NCBI RefSeq assembly: GCF_001956915.1 | Contig: NZ_MLJO01000005.1 | Span: forward strand, 62,001-126,000 | Reading direction: 5' to 3' | Length of the DNA stretch: 64,000 bases | From: Intrasporangium flavum | GTDB lineage: Bacteria; Actinomycetota; Actinomycetes; Actinomycetales; Dermatophilaceae | Part shown: positions 8,238 to 16,633 of the stretch, one piece after another | Numbering within the stretch: the first letter of the stretch is position 1 | Layout of the letters: each line of letters starts with the position of its first letter | The notes under the pieces: generated by a model | Told to the model about the DNA's origin: nothing | What the model saw: the letters and a program-made list of their open reading frames with translations, nothing else | The model's database searches: none | Translations under genes and position numbers: made by a program

Positions 8238-9031
8238 GAGCCATCCTCCCGGTGGATCCGCGACCGCGTCGTGCGGCCGATGTCGTCGTGCTTGATCGGG
8301 TGGCCGATCTCGGGGACCCCGTGCTGGCGCGGGTCGAAGCGCTCGTGCGGCGACTTCTCGCCGCGGATCTCCTCGAGCAGCTCGGTGATGCGGTCCATGA
8401 GCCGGTCGGTGGCCTCGCGCAGGGTCTTGGTGTCGATGGGCCGGTCGTAGAGGTCGGAGAGGTCGACGGGCGGCCCGGCGATGACGTGCATCGTCTTGCG
8501 CGGGAAGAGCGAGGGCCGGTGGCCGTAAGGCGAGAGGATCTCGTGGGCGCCCCACTGCGCCACCGGGATCAGCGGGCAGCGCGTCTCGAGCGCGACGCGG
8601 GCGGCGCCGGTCTTGCCGCGCATCGGCCACAGGTCGGGGTCGCGGGTGATGGTCCCCTCGGGGAAGATCCCGAGGGCCTTGCCGGCGCGCACGCCCTCGA
8701 CGGCGGCACGGTAGGCGTCGGTGGCCGCTGCCGAGTTGCGGTACACCGGGATCTGGCCCGACCGGCGCAGGATCATCCCGACGAACGGGATGGTGAAGAG
8801 GCTGTCCTTGGCCAGGAAGTAGGTGGCGCGGCCGTTGTCGAAGAGGAAGTGCGCGAACGGCAGCGGGTCGGCGTAGGAGATGTGGTTCGGCGAGACGACG
8901 AAGCCGCCCTCCCGGGGCAGGTTCTCGATGCCGCGCCAGTCACGCTTGGTGAGCAGCAGCAGCGGCCGGCGCAGCAGCAGCGCCGCGAACCGGTAGGCCC
9001 ACGGAAGCCGCTGGGGTCGGGCACCCGTCAC
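8234..9031 (-). CDS. plsC: 1-acyl-sn-glycerol-3-phosphate acyltransferase family protein
   Basis: 265 residues. It carries the PlsC/LPLAT catalytic motif NHISYADP (an H-x4-D box, ~res 52), the glycerophosphate-binding FPEGTITRDP, and a later PLIPVAQWG. The enzyme acylates lysophosphatidic acid at the membrane. A hydrophobic N-terminal stretch (FAALLLRRPLLLL) could anchor it. The GTG at 9031 is preceded by GAGGAGGA about nine bases upstream. The stop overlaps gpsA, whose product supplies the glycerol-3-phosphate from which the substrate is built. The C-terminal ~40 residues are charged and poorly conserved. Confidence 0.92.
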   Translation of the reverse strand: MTGARPQRLPWAYRFAALLLRRPLLLLTKRDWRGIENLPREGGFVVSPNHISYADPLPFAHFLFDNGRATYFLAKDSLFTIPFVGMILRRSGQIPVYRNSAAATDAYRAAVEGVRAGKALGIFPEGTITRDPDLWPMRGKTGAARVALETRCPLIPVAQWGAHEILSPYGHRPSLFPRKTMHVIAGPPVDLSDLYDRPIDTKTLREATDRLMDRITELLEEIRGEKSPHERFDPRQHGVPEIGHPIKHDDIGRTTRSRIHREDGS

Positions 9032-9154
9032 GTGGTCACGTCCTCCTCGTCGTGCCCGCCCTTCGGCGAGGCTGGGCTTCATCTTGTCATTTCGCGCGGC
9101 GGTCCGTGGCGCGGTGTCGAGCGGGCCCGCGGCGAGTGGGACGATGGCCCCAGC

Positions 9155-10123
9155 ATGACGACTCCCCCGGATGCCCAGACAGCCGCCCAGACAGCCGCCC
9201 AGCCAGCGGGACCGACAGCGGCACCGGGCGGCGCCCCCGCCCCCGACGCGGCCGCCCGGCCCGACGCGGCCGCCCGGCCAGACGCGTCGGCCTGGCGGGT
9301 CGTCGTCCCGGTCAAGGACCCCCGGCACGGCAAGTCGCGCCTCGCCCGCGCGGTCGGGGCCGATCGTGAGACGCTGAGCCGCGCCATCGCGGCCGACACC
9401 CTGGAGGCCGTCGTCGACGCCGTCGGGGGCACCTCGGTCGTCCTCGTCACCACCGACCCGACCCTGGGCGCCGCGTGGGGCGCCCGCGGCGTCCGTGTCG
9501 TCGCAGACCCGGGCTCCGGGCTCAACGACGCCGTCGCCGCAGGTATCGACGCGGCGCACGGGGCCGACGGCGCGCCCCGGGTCGGGGTCCTGCTCGGTGA
9601 CCTGCCCGCGCTCGACGCGGCGTCGTTGCGGGCGGCGCTCGTCGAGGCCGCGCGGCACGACGACGCCTTCGTCCCCGACGCCGAGGGCACCGGGACGGTG
9701 CTGCGCACCGGGCGACGCTTCACGCCGCGGTTCGGCGAGGGCAGCGCCGCACGCCACGAGTCCGACGGCGCCGTGCGGCTCGAGCTCGACCTGCCCCGGC
9801 TGCGCACCGACGTCGACGACGCCGCGGGCCTGGCCGCCGCGCGGCGCCTCGGCCCGGGAGCCGCCACCCGCGCGGTGCTCGAGCACCGCGGATCTGCTTG
9901 GATCAGGAGCATGCAGGCCACGGTCCACCGCTACGACCCCGAGACGCGCACCGGCAGCCTCCTGCGCGACGACGGCCTCGAGCTGACGTTCGGGGCGCCG
10001 GCCTTCGAGGCGAGCGGCCTGCGGCTGCTGCGCGTCGGGCAGCGCCTGACGGTCGACGTCGTCGACGACGTCGTCGTGGCCCTGCGGATCGTCGGCATCG
10101 GTCCGGGACAGCGCATCCGCTGA
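9155..10123 (+). CDS. cofC: CofC/FbiD guanylyltransferase with a C-terminal OB-like extension
   Basis: 322 residues. The core (WRVVVPVKD, KSRLARAVG, GSGLNDAVAAG, GVLLGDLPAL, DAEGTGTVLRT, ARHESDGAVRL) is CofC/FbiD, which transfers GMP to 2-phospholactate or phosphoenolpyruvate during coenzyme F420 synthesis. Two additions are odd. The first ~45 residues are Ala/Pro/Gln-rich (repeats of DAAARP). The last 70, from an internal ATG at 9911, read MQATVHRYDPETRTGSLLRD and resemble small cold-shock/OB-fold-like proteins. No stop codon separates the parts. An AGGAG just before 9911 suggests the tail may also be, or once was, a separate gene. It is convergent with hup, with a strong hairpin between. 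Confidence 0.88.
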   Translation: MTTPPDAQTAAQTAAQPAGPTAAPGGAPAPDAAARPDAAARPDASAWRVVVPVKDPRHGKSRLARAVGADRETLSRAIAADTLEAVVDAVGGTSVVLVTTDPTLGAAWGARGVRVVADPGSGLNDAVAAGIDAAHGADGAPRVGVLLGDLPALDAASLRAALVEAARHDDAFVPDAEGTGTVLRTGRRFTPRFGEGSAARHESDGAVRLELDLPRLRTDVDDAAGLAAARRLGPGAATRAVLEHRGSAWIRSMQATVHRYDPETRTGSLLRDDGLELTFGAPAFEASGLRLLRVGQRLTVDVVDDVVVALRIVGIGPGQRIR

Positions 10124-10165
10124 GCCCGGCCCGTCCACGCGGCCCACGCCGCACCCCCGGCACGC

Positions 10166-10197
10166 ACGAGGGCCCGGCCGCCTGGCCGGGCCCTCGT
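10166..10197. terminator. bidirectional hairpin between cofC and hup
   Basis: ACGAGGGCCCGGCC (10166-10179) and its exact complement (10184-10197) form a 14-bp stem with a 4-base loop. It lies between two convergent genes. There is no T-run on either side. Confidence 0.7.
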
Positions 10198-10241
10198 CGC
10201 CGTCCGCGGTCCCGACCGGTCCGACCGGTGGGACCGACGGG

Positions 10242-11021
10242 TCAGCGGGCGCTCTTGCGCGCCGTCGTCTTCTTCGCCGCGGCCTTGGTGGTCGTCTTCT
10301 TGGCGGCGGCCTTGGCCGGGGCGGCCTTGGTCGCGGTCTTCTTCGCCGTGGTCTTCGTGGCCGTGGTCTTCGTGGCGGCGCGCGCCGGGGCGGCCTTGGT
10401 GGCCGTCGTCTTCCGGGCCGTGGTGGTCGTGGCCTTCTTCGCCGCGGTCTTGGCCGGGGCGGCCTTGGTCGCGGTCTTCTTCGCCGTGGTCTTCGTGGCA
10501 GCGCGGGCCGGGGCGGCCTTGGTGGCCGTCGTCTTCCGGGGGGTGGTCGTGGCCTTCTTCGCCGCGGTCTTGGCCGGGGCGGCCTTGGTCGCGGTCTTCT
10601 TCGCGGCCGTCTTCGTGGCCGCCGCCTTCGTGGTGGTGGCCGCCTTCTTGGCGGTCGTCTTCTTCGCGGCCGTCTTCGTCGCCGGAGCGGCAGCGGCGGT
10701 GCCGGCGGTGGCGCGCGCCGCAGCGGACTCGGTGCGCGAGACCTTCTTGGCGCCGGAGACGATCTCCTTGAAGTTCGTGCCCGAGCGGAACTTGGGGACG
10801 CGCGTCTTCTTGATGCGCACGGTCTGACCCGTCTTGGGGTTGCGCCCGGTACGGGCCGCGCGGTCGGCGCGCTCGAAGGTGCCGAAGCCGGTGATCCCGA
10901 CCTTGTTGCCCTTGGCGACCTCGCGGATGACGACGTCGAGGAAGGCCTCGAGGGCGTCGGAGGCCATCTTCTTGCTGCCGAGCTTCTTCTCCAGCGCGTC
11001 GACCAGTTCTGCCTTGTTCAC
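10242..11021 (-). CDS. hup: HU DNA-binding protein with long Lys/Ala/Thr tail (HupB type)
   Basis: 259 residues. Residues 1-~90 are a classic HU fold: MNKAELVDALEKKLGSKK, GFGTFERADRAARTGRNPKT (DNA-binding arm) and VPKFRSGTNFKEIV. The remaining ~165 residues are repeats of AKKT/TKAAPAK-like units, the histone H1-like tail of actinobacterial HupB. Such proteins compact the nucleoid and bind DNA broadly. The GTG at 11021 follows GGAGGGG. A possible -10 (TAACGT) lies about 75 bases further upstream on the reverse strand. The repetitive tail DNA spans roughly 10245-10700 and is prone to length variation. Confidence 0.97.
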   Translation of the reverse strand: MNKAELVDALEKKLGSKKMASDALEAFLDVVIREVAKGNKVGITGFGTFERADRAARTGRNPKTGQTVRIKKTRVPKFRSGTNFKEIVSGAKKVSRTESAAARATAGTAAAAPATKTAAKKTTAKKAATTTKAAATKTAAKKTATKAAPAKTAAKKATTTPRKTTATKAAPARAATKTTAKKTATKAAPAKTAAKKATTTTARKTTATKAAPARAATKTTATKTTAKKTATKAAPAKAAAKKTTTKAAAKKTTARKSAR

Positions 11022-11234
11022 GTCTTCCCCTCCAGAGGACTGTCGGTGTCAGGCGACCCGACGTGGGCATCCGGAACACGTCCGGCTACGACATGACGTT
11101 AGGCCCGTCCGGCAGGTTCGTCCATCACCCCGGGGTGGGCTTTTCGTTGTGTCGCAAGGACTTTGACGCCTCCCGGGCCGGCGCGAAGATCTCTGCCCTG
11201 GCGCCCGGGGGCGACGCGCGAAAGGGGTAACAGA
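11022..11234. other. hup upstream region, no gene seen
   Basis: Non-coding stretch holding the hup promoter. A reverse-strand TAACGT (about 11101-11096) is the likely -10. CACCCCGGGGTG is a short perfect palindrome near 11128 followed on the forward strand by TTTT, but no forward gene precedes it. Confidence 0.5.
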
Positions 11235-11269
11235 AGACGGATCCCACTGTGTCACAGTGGGATCCGTCT
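11235..11269 (-). terminator. leuCD terminator
   Basis: AGACGGATCCCACTGTG and its perfect inverted copy flank a single T (35 bases, 17-base arms; effectively a 15-bp stem with a 5-base loop). On the reverse strand it starts 38 bases after the leuD stop and is followed by a T-rich stretch (TCTGTTACCCCTTT). Confidence 0.8.
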
Positions 11270-11306
11270 GTCTGAGCAGGTTGTCGGGCCCTTTCGGGCT
11301 GTGCCG

Positions 11307-11900
11307 TCAGGCCGGGGTGGTCACCGGCTTGTGGCTCGGCCGACGCTTCTCGAATTCGGACACCTCGTCCTCGTGTCGGAGGGTCAGGCCGATGTCGTCG
11401 AGACCTTCGAGCAGCCGCCAGCGGGTGTAGTCGTCGATGTCGAAGGCCGCCACGATCTCGCCGGCGCGGACCGTGCGCGCCACGAGGTCGACCTCGACCT
11501 CGGCGCCCGGGTTGTTCTCCAGGTGCTTCCAGATGAGCTCGACGTCGTCCTGGGCGACGACGGCGGTGAGCAGCCCCTGCTTGCCGCTGTTCCCGCGGAA
11601 GATGTCGGCGAAGCGCGAGGAGATGACGACGCGGAAGCCGTAGTTCATCAGCGCCCAGACGGCGTGCTCACGGCTCGAGCCGGTGCCGAAGTCCGGGCCG
11701 GCCACGAGCACCGAGCCGTTCGCGTAGACCGGGCTGTTGAGCACGAACGCCTCGTCCTTGCGCCAGGCCGCGAAGAGACCGTCCTCGAACCCGGTGCGCG
11801 TGACGCGCTTGAGGTACTCGGCCGGGATGATCTGGTCGGTGTCGACGTTGCTGCGCCGCAGCGGCACGCCGACCCCGGTGTGGGTCTCGAACTTCTCCAT
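11307..11900 (-). CDS. leuD: 3-isopropylmalate dehydratase small subunit
   Basis: 197 residues, normal for LeuD. With LeuC it isomerises 2- to 3-isopropylmalate in leucine synthesis, and in this genome probably citramalate in isoleucine synthesis. Motifs are [31 protein letters not shown] and [18 protein letters not shown]. The ATG at 11900 lies three bases after the leuC stop, so the two are translated as a pair. A strong hairpin terminator follows. Confidence 0.97.
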   Translation of the reverse strand: MEKFETHTGVGVPLRRSNVDTDQIIPAEYLKRVTRTGFEDGLFAAWRKDEAFVLNSPVYANGSVLVAGPDFGTGSSREHAVWALMNYGFRVVISSRFADIFRGNSGKQGLLTAVVAQDDVELIWKHLENNPGAEVEVDLVARTVRAGEIVAAFDIDDYTRWRLLEGLDDIGLTLRHEDEVSEFEKRRPSHKPVTTPA

Positions 11901-11903
11901 GGC

Positions 11904-13367
11904 TCAGGCCTCCCCGGTCGGGCCGGACGTGCTGGACGATACGGACGACGCGGACGCGCCCGCCCCCGCGGGCGCGCGGAGGTCGGACGGGCTCGACAGG
12001 GTGCCGCGCACGGCGGTGGCGGCGGCGACGAGCGGGCTGACGAGGTGGGTGCGCCCGCCCTTGCCCTGACGTCCCTCGAAGTTGCGGTTCGACGTCGAGG
12101 CGCTGCGCTCCCCCGGCGCCAGGGTGTCCGGGTTCATGCCGAGGCACATCGAGCAGCCGGGCAGGCGCCACTCGGCACCGGCATCGGTGAAGACGGCGTC
12201 GAGGCCCTCGGACTCGGCCTGCAGGCGCACCTTGGCCGAGCCGGGCACGACGAGCATCCGCACGCCGTCGGCCACGCGACGGCCCTTGATGACGTCGGCG
12301 GCGGCCCGGAGGTCCTCGATGCGGCCGTTGGTGCAGGAGCCGACGAAGACGGTGTCGACCCTGATGTCGCGCAGCGGCGTACCGGCCTCGAGACCCATGT
12401 ACGCCAGCGCGTTCGCCGCGGCGAGGCGGTCGCTCTCGTCGGCGAAGGACTCCGGGTCGGGCACGGAGTCGCCGAGCGGGAGGCCCTGGCCGGGGTTGGT
12501 GCCCCACGTGACGAAGGGCGTCAGGCTCGCGGCGTCGATGTCGACCTCGGCGTCGAAGACGGCGTCGGGGTCGGTGCGCAGCGCGGTCCACTCGGCGACG
12601 GCGGCGTCCCAGTCGGCGCCGGTCGGCGCGTGGGGGCGGCCCTGCAGGTAGTCGAAGGTGGTCTGGTCGGGCGCGATCATGCCGGCGCGGGCACCGGCCT
12701 CGATCGACATGTTGCACACCGTCATCCGGGCCTCCATCGACAGGGCCTCGATGGCCTCGCCGCGGTACTCGATGACGTAGCCCTGGCCGCCGCCGGTGCC
12801 GATCCTGGCGATGACCGCCAGGACGATGTCCTTGGCCGTGACGCCGTCGGGCAGCGTGCCCCCGACGTTGACCGCAAGGGTGCGGAACGGCTTGAGCGGC
12901 AGGGTCTGCGTGGCGAGCACGTGCTCGACCTCGGAGGTGCCGATGCCGAAGGCCAGGGCGCCGAACGCGCCGTGTGTGGAGGTGTGGCTGTCGCCGCAGA
13001 CGACCGTCATGCCCGGCTGCGTCAGGCCCAGCTGCGGGCCGACGACGTGGACGATGCCCTGGTCGGCGTCGCCCATCGGGTAGAGGCGGACCCCGAACTC
13101 CTCGCAGTTGCGACGCAGCGTCTCGACCTGGACCTTCGAGACCGGGTCGGTGATGGGGCCCGGCGTCGTCGGGACGTTGTGGTCCTCGGTCGCGAGGGTG
13201 AGGTCGGGGCGACGCACCGGGCGGCCCGCGAGCCGAAGGCCGTCGAAGGCCTGCGGGCTCGTCACCTCGTGGAGCAGGTGCAGATCGATGTAGAGGAGGT
13301 CGGGCTCGCCCTCGGCGCGCCTGACGACGTGTGCGTCCCAGACCTTCTCGGCCAGTGTCCCTGCCAT
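11904..13367 (-). CDS. leuC: 3-isopropylmalate dehydratase large subunit
   Basis: 487 residues, standard aconitase-family length. The [4Fe-4S] cysteines are visible in [13 protein letters not shown] and [13 protein letters not shown]. Substrate motifs include [26 protein letters not shown] and [13 protein letters not shown]. The ATG at 13367 follows GGAGGG with five-base spacing. A longer in-frame reading from an ATG at 13469 lacks a ribosome site and would start too close to the promoter -10. The C-terminal ~25 residues are an Ser/Ala/Gly-rich tail. The gene faces ndgR across a palindromic operator. Confidence 0.97.
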   Translation of the reverse strand: MAGTLAEKVWDAHVVRRAEGEPDLLYIDLHLLHEVTSPQAFDGLRLAGRPVRRPDLTLATEDHNVPTTPGPITDPVSKVQVETLRRNCEEFGVRLYPMGDADQGIVHVVGPQLGLTQPGMTVVCGDSHTSTHGAFGALAFGIGTSEVEHVLATQTLPLKPFRTLAVNVGGTLPDGVTAKDIVLAVIARIGTGGGQGYVIEYRGEAIEALSMEARMTVCNMSIEAGARAGMIAPDQTTFDYLQGRPHAPTGADWDAAVAEWTALRTDPDAVFDAEVDIDAASLTPFVTWGTNPGQGLPLGDSVPDPESFADESDRLAAANALAYMGLEAGTPLRDIRVDTVFVGSCTNGRIEDLRAAADVIKGRRVADGVRMLVVPGSAKVRLQAESEGLDAVFTDAGAEWRLPGCSMCLGMNPDTLAPGERSASTSNRNFEGRQGKGGRTHLVSPLVAAATAVRGTLSSPSDLRAPAGAGASASSVSSSTSGPTGEA

Positions 13368-13470
13368 CTCATCCCTCCGGGCGGCGTTCGCTTGCTCCAG
13401 CGCGTGCGCCACCGAGGACCGGCTCGCAACGTCGCTGTCCTGAAAGCCTCGCCCTTTTGTGCGCGTCATG

Positions 13471-13508
13471 GATTGACGTCTCAGTGCCTGAGACGTCAAT
13501 ATCAGTGC
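13471..13508. promoter_or_regulatory. perfect palindromic operator with superimposed leuCD and ndgR promoters
   Basis: ATTGACGTCTCA-GTGCC-TGAGACGTCAAT (13472-13500) is a perfect inverted repeat with 12-base arms. Each end contains TTGACG read outward-in. On the forward strand TTGACG (13473-13478) pairs with TCAATA/CAATAT (13496-13502), which ends six bases before the ndgR ATG. On the reverse strand TTGACG (13499-13494) pairs with TCAATC (13476-13471), pointing at leuC. NdgR/LtbR regulators are known to control leuCD and to act on such divergent regions. Confidence 0.8.
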
Positions 13509-14261
13509 ATGGACAACTCTTCTGGGGTCGGCGTCCTCGACAAGGCGGCCACGGTGCTGGGCGCCCTCGAGGCCGGTCCGGCCACGCTCGCACAGCTCGT
13601 CGGCGCCACCGGTCTGGCGCGCCCCACGGCGCACCGCCTGGCCGTCGCCCTCGAGCACCACCGGCTCGTCTCGCGCGACATGCAGGGCCGTTTCGTCCTC
13701 GGCCCGCGGCTCGGCGAGCTCGCGTCGGCGGCGGGCGAGGACCGGCTCCTCGCGGCCGCCGGGCCCGTCCTCGGCGCCCTGCGCGACCACACGAACGAGA
13801 GCGCCCAGCTGTTCCGGCGCCAGGGCGACCAGCGCATCTGCGTCGCGGCCGCCGAGCGGCCCGTCGGCCTGCGCGACTCGATCCCCGTGGGCGCGACGCT
13901 GTCGATGCTCGCCGGCTCGGCCGCCCAGGTGCTGCTCGCCTGGGAGGAGCCCGACCGGCTGCACCGCGGCCTGCAGGGCGCGTCGTTCACGGCCACGACG
14001 CTCTCGGCGGTGCGCCGGCGCGGCTGGGCCCAGAGCGTCGCCGAGCGCGAGGCCGGCGTCGCGTCGGTCTCGGCGCCCGTGCGCGGCCCGTCCGGGCGCG
14101 TCGTCGCGGCCGTGTCGATCTCCGGGCCCATCGAGCGGCTCTCCCGCCAGCCCGGGCGGCTGCACGCGGCGACCGTCGTCGCCGGCGCGAACAAGCTGAC
14201 CGAGGTGCTGCGCCGCCACCACGCGATGCAGCAGCAGCAACAGCAGCAGCACAACGCCTGA
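13509..14261 (+). CDS. ndgR: IclR-family regulator of leuCD (NdgR/LtbR type)
   Basis: 250 residues. The N-terminus ([20 protein letters not shown], then [22 protein letters not shown]) is the winged helix-turn-helix of the NdgR/LtbR subgroup. The rest is the IclR effector domain ([38 protein letters not shown]). Relatives regulate leucine genes and amino-acid-dependent metabolism in Streptomyces, Corynebacterium and Mycobacterium. The ATG at 13509 lies six bases after a -10 box, so the message is probably leaderless. The gene probably controls itself through the shared palindrome. Unusual: the tail ends in seven consecutive Gln (CAG/CAA run at 14229-14249) before HNA. Confidence 0.93.
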   Translation: MDNSSGVGVLDKAATVLGALEAGPATLAQLVGATGLARPTAHRLAVALEHHRLVSRDMQGRFVLGPRLGELASAAGEDRLLAAAGPVLGALRDHTNESAQLFRRQGDQRICVAAAERPVGLRDSIPVGATLSMLAGSAAQVLLAWEEPDRLHRGLQGASFTATTLSAVRRRGWAQSVAEREAGVASVSAPVRGPSGRVVAAVSISGPIERLSRQPGRLHAATVVAGANKLTEVLRRHHAMQQQQQQQHNA

Positions 14262-14463
14262 CGCATCGGGCCACCTCGTGTGGCTCGATGGGCCCGACGA
14301 ACCCGAGCGCCCCGAGCGCCCCGAGCGGACGTTTCGCAACGGATCGGTCACGATCCGGCGCGGGGCGTCCGCTCGGACAACCTCAGGGACACCCGGCGCG
14401 TCACCCTCGTGCTACCGCGGTGCGAGCAGGAGTCCGCACCCATCGTCCTGGTCAGGGGTCCCC
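14262..14463 (+). other. intergenic region before the L,D-transpeptidase gene
   Basis: No gene seen. It contains a short CGAGCGCCC-type direct repeat (about 14307-14330) and GGATCG-GTCA-CGATCC (14341-14356). No riboswitch class could be recognised. Confidence 0.4.
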
Positions 14464-15450
14464 ATGCCGGCTCACACCTCGCCCGTCCGCCCGACGCGTC
14501 ACGTCCGCCGCCCCGTGCGGTCCCGGGCCGCGCTCGCCGCCCTCGCGTGCGCGCTCGTCGCCTCGATCGCGGCCTGCTCCTCCGACGCCGGCGGCCCGGC
14601 GGCGGCGACCCATGTCGCCGGGTCGACCCCGAGCCCGTCGTCGACGACGTCCACGGCCACCGACGCGTCGACGCCCGAGCCGACGTCGCCCGAGCCCACC
14701 ACCGCTCCCCCGACGAGCGCACCTGCGGTGCCGACGCCGACCGTGACACCGACCGTGACACCGACCGTGACCCCGAGCGCCACGCCCACCCCCGCTCCGG
14801 TCGTCCTGCTGCGCCGCGGCGACTCCGGTCCCAAGGTCCGCTCGCTGCAGGCCCGGCTGCGCCAGATCGGCTGGTTCAGCGGCGACGTCTCCGACCTCTA
14901 CGGCAGCCGCACCGAGACCGCCGTCCGCGGCTTCCAGGCCAAGCGCGGCTACACCGCCACCGGCAGCCTCGACGAGCCGACGTGGGACAAGCTCGTGTCG
15001 ATGACCCGGCGCCCCACGGCCGACGAGCTGAACAACGTCAAGCCGAAGCCGACACCGACCTCGGACACCGCCGCGGCCGACCTCGACCCGCGCTGCATGA
15101 CCGGGCGCGTCATGTGCGTCAGCAAGACGACCCGCCACCTCACGTGGGTCATCGACGGCGTCCCCCAGTACGGCTTCGACGTCCGGTTCGGCAGCGACGA
15201 GCTGCCCACGCGCGAGGGCGTCTTCACGGTCTACAAGAAGAAGAAGGACGTCATCTCGAACCTGTACCACACGCCGATGCCGTACTCGATGTTCTTCTCG
15301 GGCGGCCAGGCGGTGCACTACTCCTCGAACTTCGCGCGCCTCGGCTACGCCGGTTCGTCGCACGGCTGCGTCAACGTCCGCGACTGGGACGGGATCGTCC
15401 GGCTCTACGGGGAGTCGCGCATCGGCGACAAGGTCGTCATCCACTGGTGA
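14464..15450 (+). CDS. L,D-transpeptidase lipoprotein with peptidoglycan-binding domain
   Basis: 328 residues. An N-terminal signal ends in the lipobox IAAC (Cys ~38), so it is anchored outside the membrane. A Pro/Thr/Ser linker follows, including three tandem 12-base units (about 14741-14776) that encode TPTV repeats. PG_binding_1 is next (LLRRGDSGPKVRSLQARLRQ to YTATGSLDEPTWDKL). The C-terminal YkuD domain has HYSSNFARLG and the catalytic SHGCVNVRDWD with active-site Cys. Such enzymes make 3-3 cross-links in peptidoglycan. The ATG at 14464 gives the complete signal peptide. It stands alone between ndgR and fgd. Confidence 0.94.
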   Translation: MPAHTSPVRPTRHVRRPVRSRAALAALACALVASIAACSSDAGGPAAATHVAGSTPSPSSTTSTATDASTPEPTSPEPTTAPPTSAPAVPTPTVTPTVTPTVTPSATPTPAPVVLLRRGDSGPKVRSLQARLRQIGWFSGDVSDLYGSRTETAVRGFQAKRGYTATGSLDEPTWDKLVSMTRRPTADELNNVKPKPTPTSDTAAADLDPRCMTGRVMCVSKTTRHLTWVIDGVPQYGFDVRFGSDELPTREGVFTVYKKKKDVISNLYHTPMPYSMFFSGGQAVHYSSNFARLGYAGSSHGCVNVRDWDGIVRLYGESRIGDKVVIHW

Positions 15451-15521
15451 GCGGCCCCTGCGGGAGCCGGTCTGCTCGGTCGTAGGCTGGCCGGACCGGT
15501 TCCCGAGTCGCAGGAGGCATC

Positions 15522-16529
15522 GTGCTCAAGGTTGGTTGGAAGGCGTCCGCGGAGCAGTTCGGTCCGCGTGAGCTCGTCACGCTCGCCGCCCGAGCCGAAC
15601 AGGTCGGGCTCGACTCGGCGTTCATCTCCGACCACTTCCAGCCGTGGCGCCACCACGACGGGCACGCGCCCTTCGCGATGAGCTGGCTCGCCGCGGCCGG
15701 CGAGCGCACCGAGCGCATCACCCTCGGCACGTCGGTCATGACGCCGACCTTCCGCTACAACCCGGCCGTCGTCGCGCAGGCCTTCGGCACGCTCGGCGCC
15801 CTCAACCCCGGGCGCATCGTCCTCGGCATCGGCACGGGCGAGGCCCTCAACGAGGTCGCGGTCGGCGCCGCCGGCTCGCCGTGGCCGGAGTTCAAGGAGC
15901 GCTTCGCCCGGCTGCGCGAGGCGGTGCGGCTCATGCGCCGCCTCTGGACCGAGGAGCGCGTCGACTTCGAGGGCGAGTACTACCGCACCCACGCCGCGAC
16001 CGTCTACGACCGCCCCGACCAGCCGATCCCGGTGTACGTCGCGGCCGGGGGCCCGCTCGTGGCGCGCTACGCCGGACGCTCCGGCGACGGCTTCATCTGC
16101 ACGTCCGGCAAGGGCCGCGAGCTCTACGAGGACCAGCTGGTCCCGGCCGTCGACGAGGGCCTGGAGAAGTCGGGACGCACCCGCGAGGACATCGACCGGA
16201 TGATCGAGATCAAGCTGTCCTACGACCGCGACCCCGACCAGGCGCTGCACAACGTGCGGTTCTGGGCGCCGCTGTCGCTGACCGCGGAGCAGAAGCACGG
16301 CGTCGACGACCCCGTCGAGATGGAGCGCCTCGCCGACGAGCTGAGCGACGAGCAGATCGCCAAGCGGTGGATCGTCACGAGCGACCCGCAGGAGGCGGTC
16401 GACGCGGTGCGCCAGTACGTCGACTGGGGTTTCGACCACGTCGTCTTCCACGCGCCCGGCCACGACCAGGCCCGGTTCCTCGACCAGTTCGCCGCCGACG
16501 TCCTGCCGGGGCTGCGCGAGCTCGGCTGA
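15522..16529 (+). CDS. fgd: F420-dependent glucose-6-phosphate dehydrogenase
   Basis: 335 residues, the FGD length. The sequence follows M. tuberculosis FGD1 closely in blocks such as [91 protein letters not shown] and VFHAPGHDQ. It oxidises glucose-6-phosphate and reduces coenzyme F420, feeding F420-dependent reductases. GTG 15522 follows CAGGAGG. A TAGGCT box lies at 15483-15488. With cofC nearby it indicates an active F420 system; the rest of that pathway is outside the window. Confidence 0.96.
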   Translation: MLKVGWKASAEQFGPRELVTLAARAEQVGLDSAFISDHFQPWRHHDGHAPFAMSWLAAAGERTERITLGTSVMTPTFRYNPAVVAQAFGTLGALNPGRIVLGIGTGEALNEVAVGAAGSPWPEFKERFARLREAVRLMRRLWTEERVDFEGEYYRTHAATVYDRPDQPIPVYVAAGGPLVARYAGRSGDGFICTSGKGRELYEDQLVPAVDEGLEKSGRTREDIDRMIEIKLSYDRDPDQALHNVRFWAPLSLTAEQKHGVDDPVEMERLADELSDEQIAKRWIVTSDPQEAVDAVRQYVDWGFDHVVFHAPGHDQARFLDQFAADVLPGLRELG

Positions 16530-16591
16530 CGCGGCGGCGTCCGCGCGGAACCGCCCCGACGGAACGGCCCCGACGGGGCGGGGCCGGGGCT

Positions 16592-16614
16592 AGGGTCCGG
16601 AGGAGCCGGACCCT
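16592..16614. repeat. inverted repeat before the lysyltransferase gene
   Basis: AGGGTCCGG and CCGGACCCT are perfect 9-base arms around AGGAG. The left arm contains TAGGGT (16591-16596), a possible -10. It could be the fgd terminator or an operator; no T-run follows. Confidence 0.45.
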
Positions 16615-16633
16615 GCGCACCCGGGGAGGACGC

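Noticed and set aside
13368..13469. Longer leuC start at ATG 13469
   Set aside because: It lies too close to the reverse -10 (13476-13471) and has no ribosome site, whereas ATG 13367 has GGAGGG and matches family length.
14262..14463. Possible c-di-AMP (ydaO) riboswitch before the L,D-transpeptidase gene
   Set aside because: Such riboswitches do occur before cell-wall genes, but the conserved core was not recognisable here.
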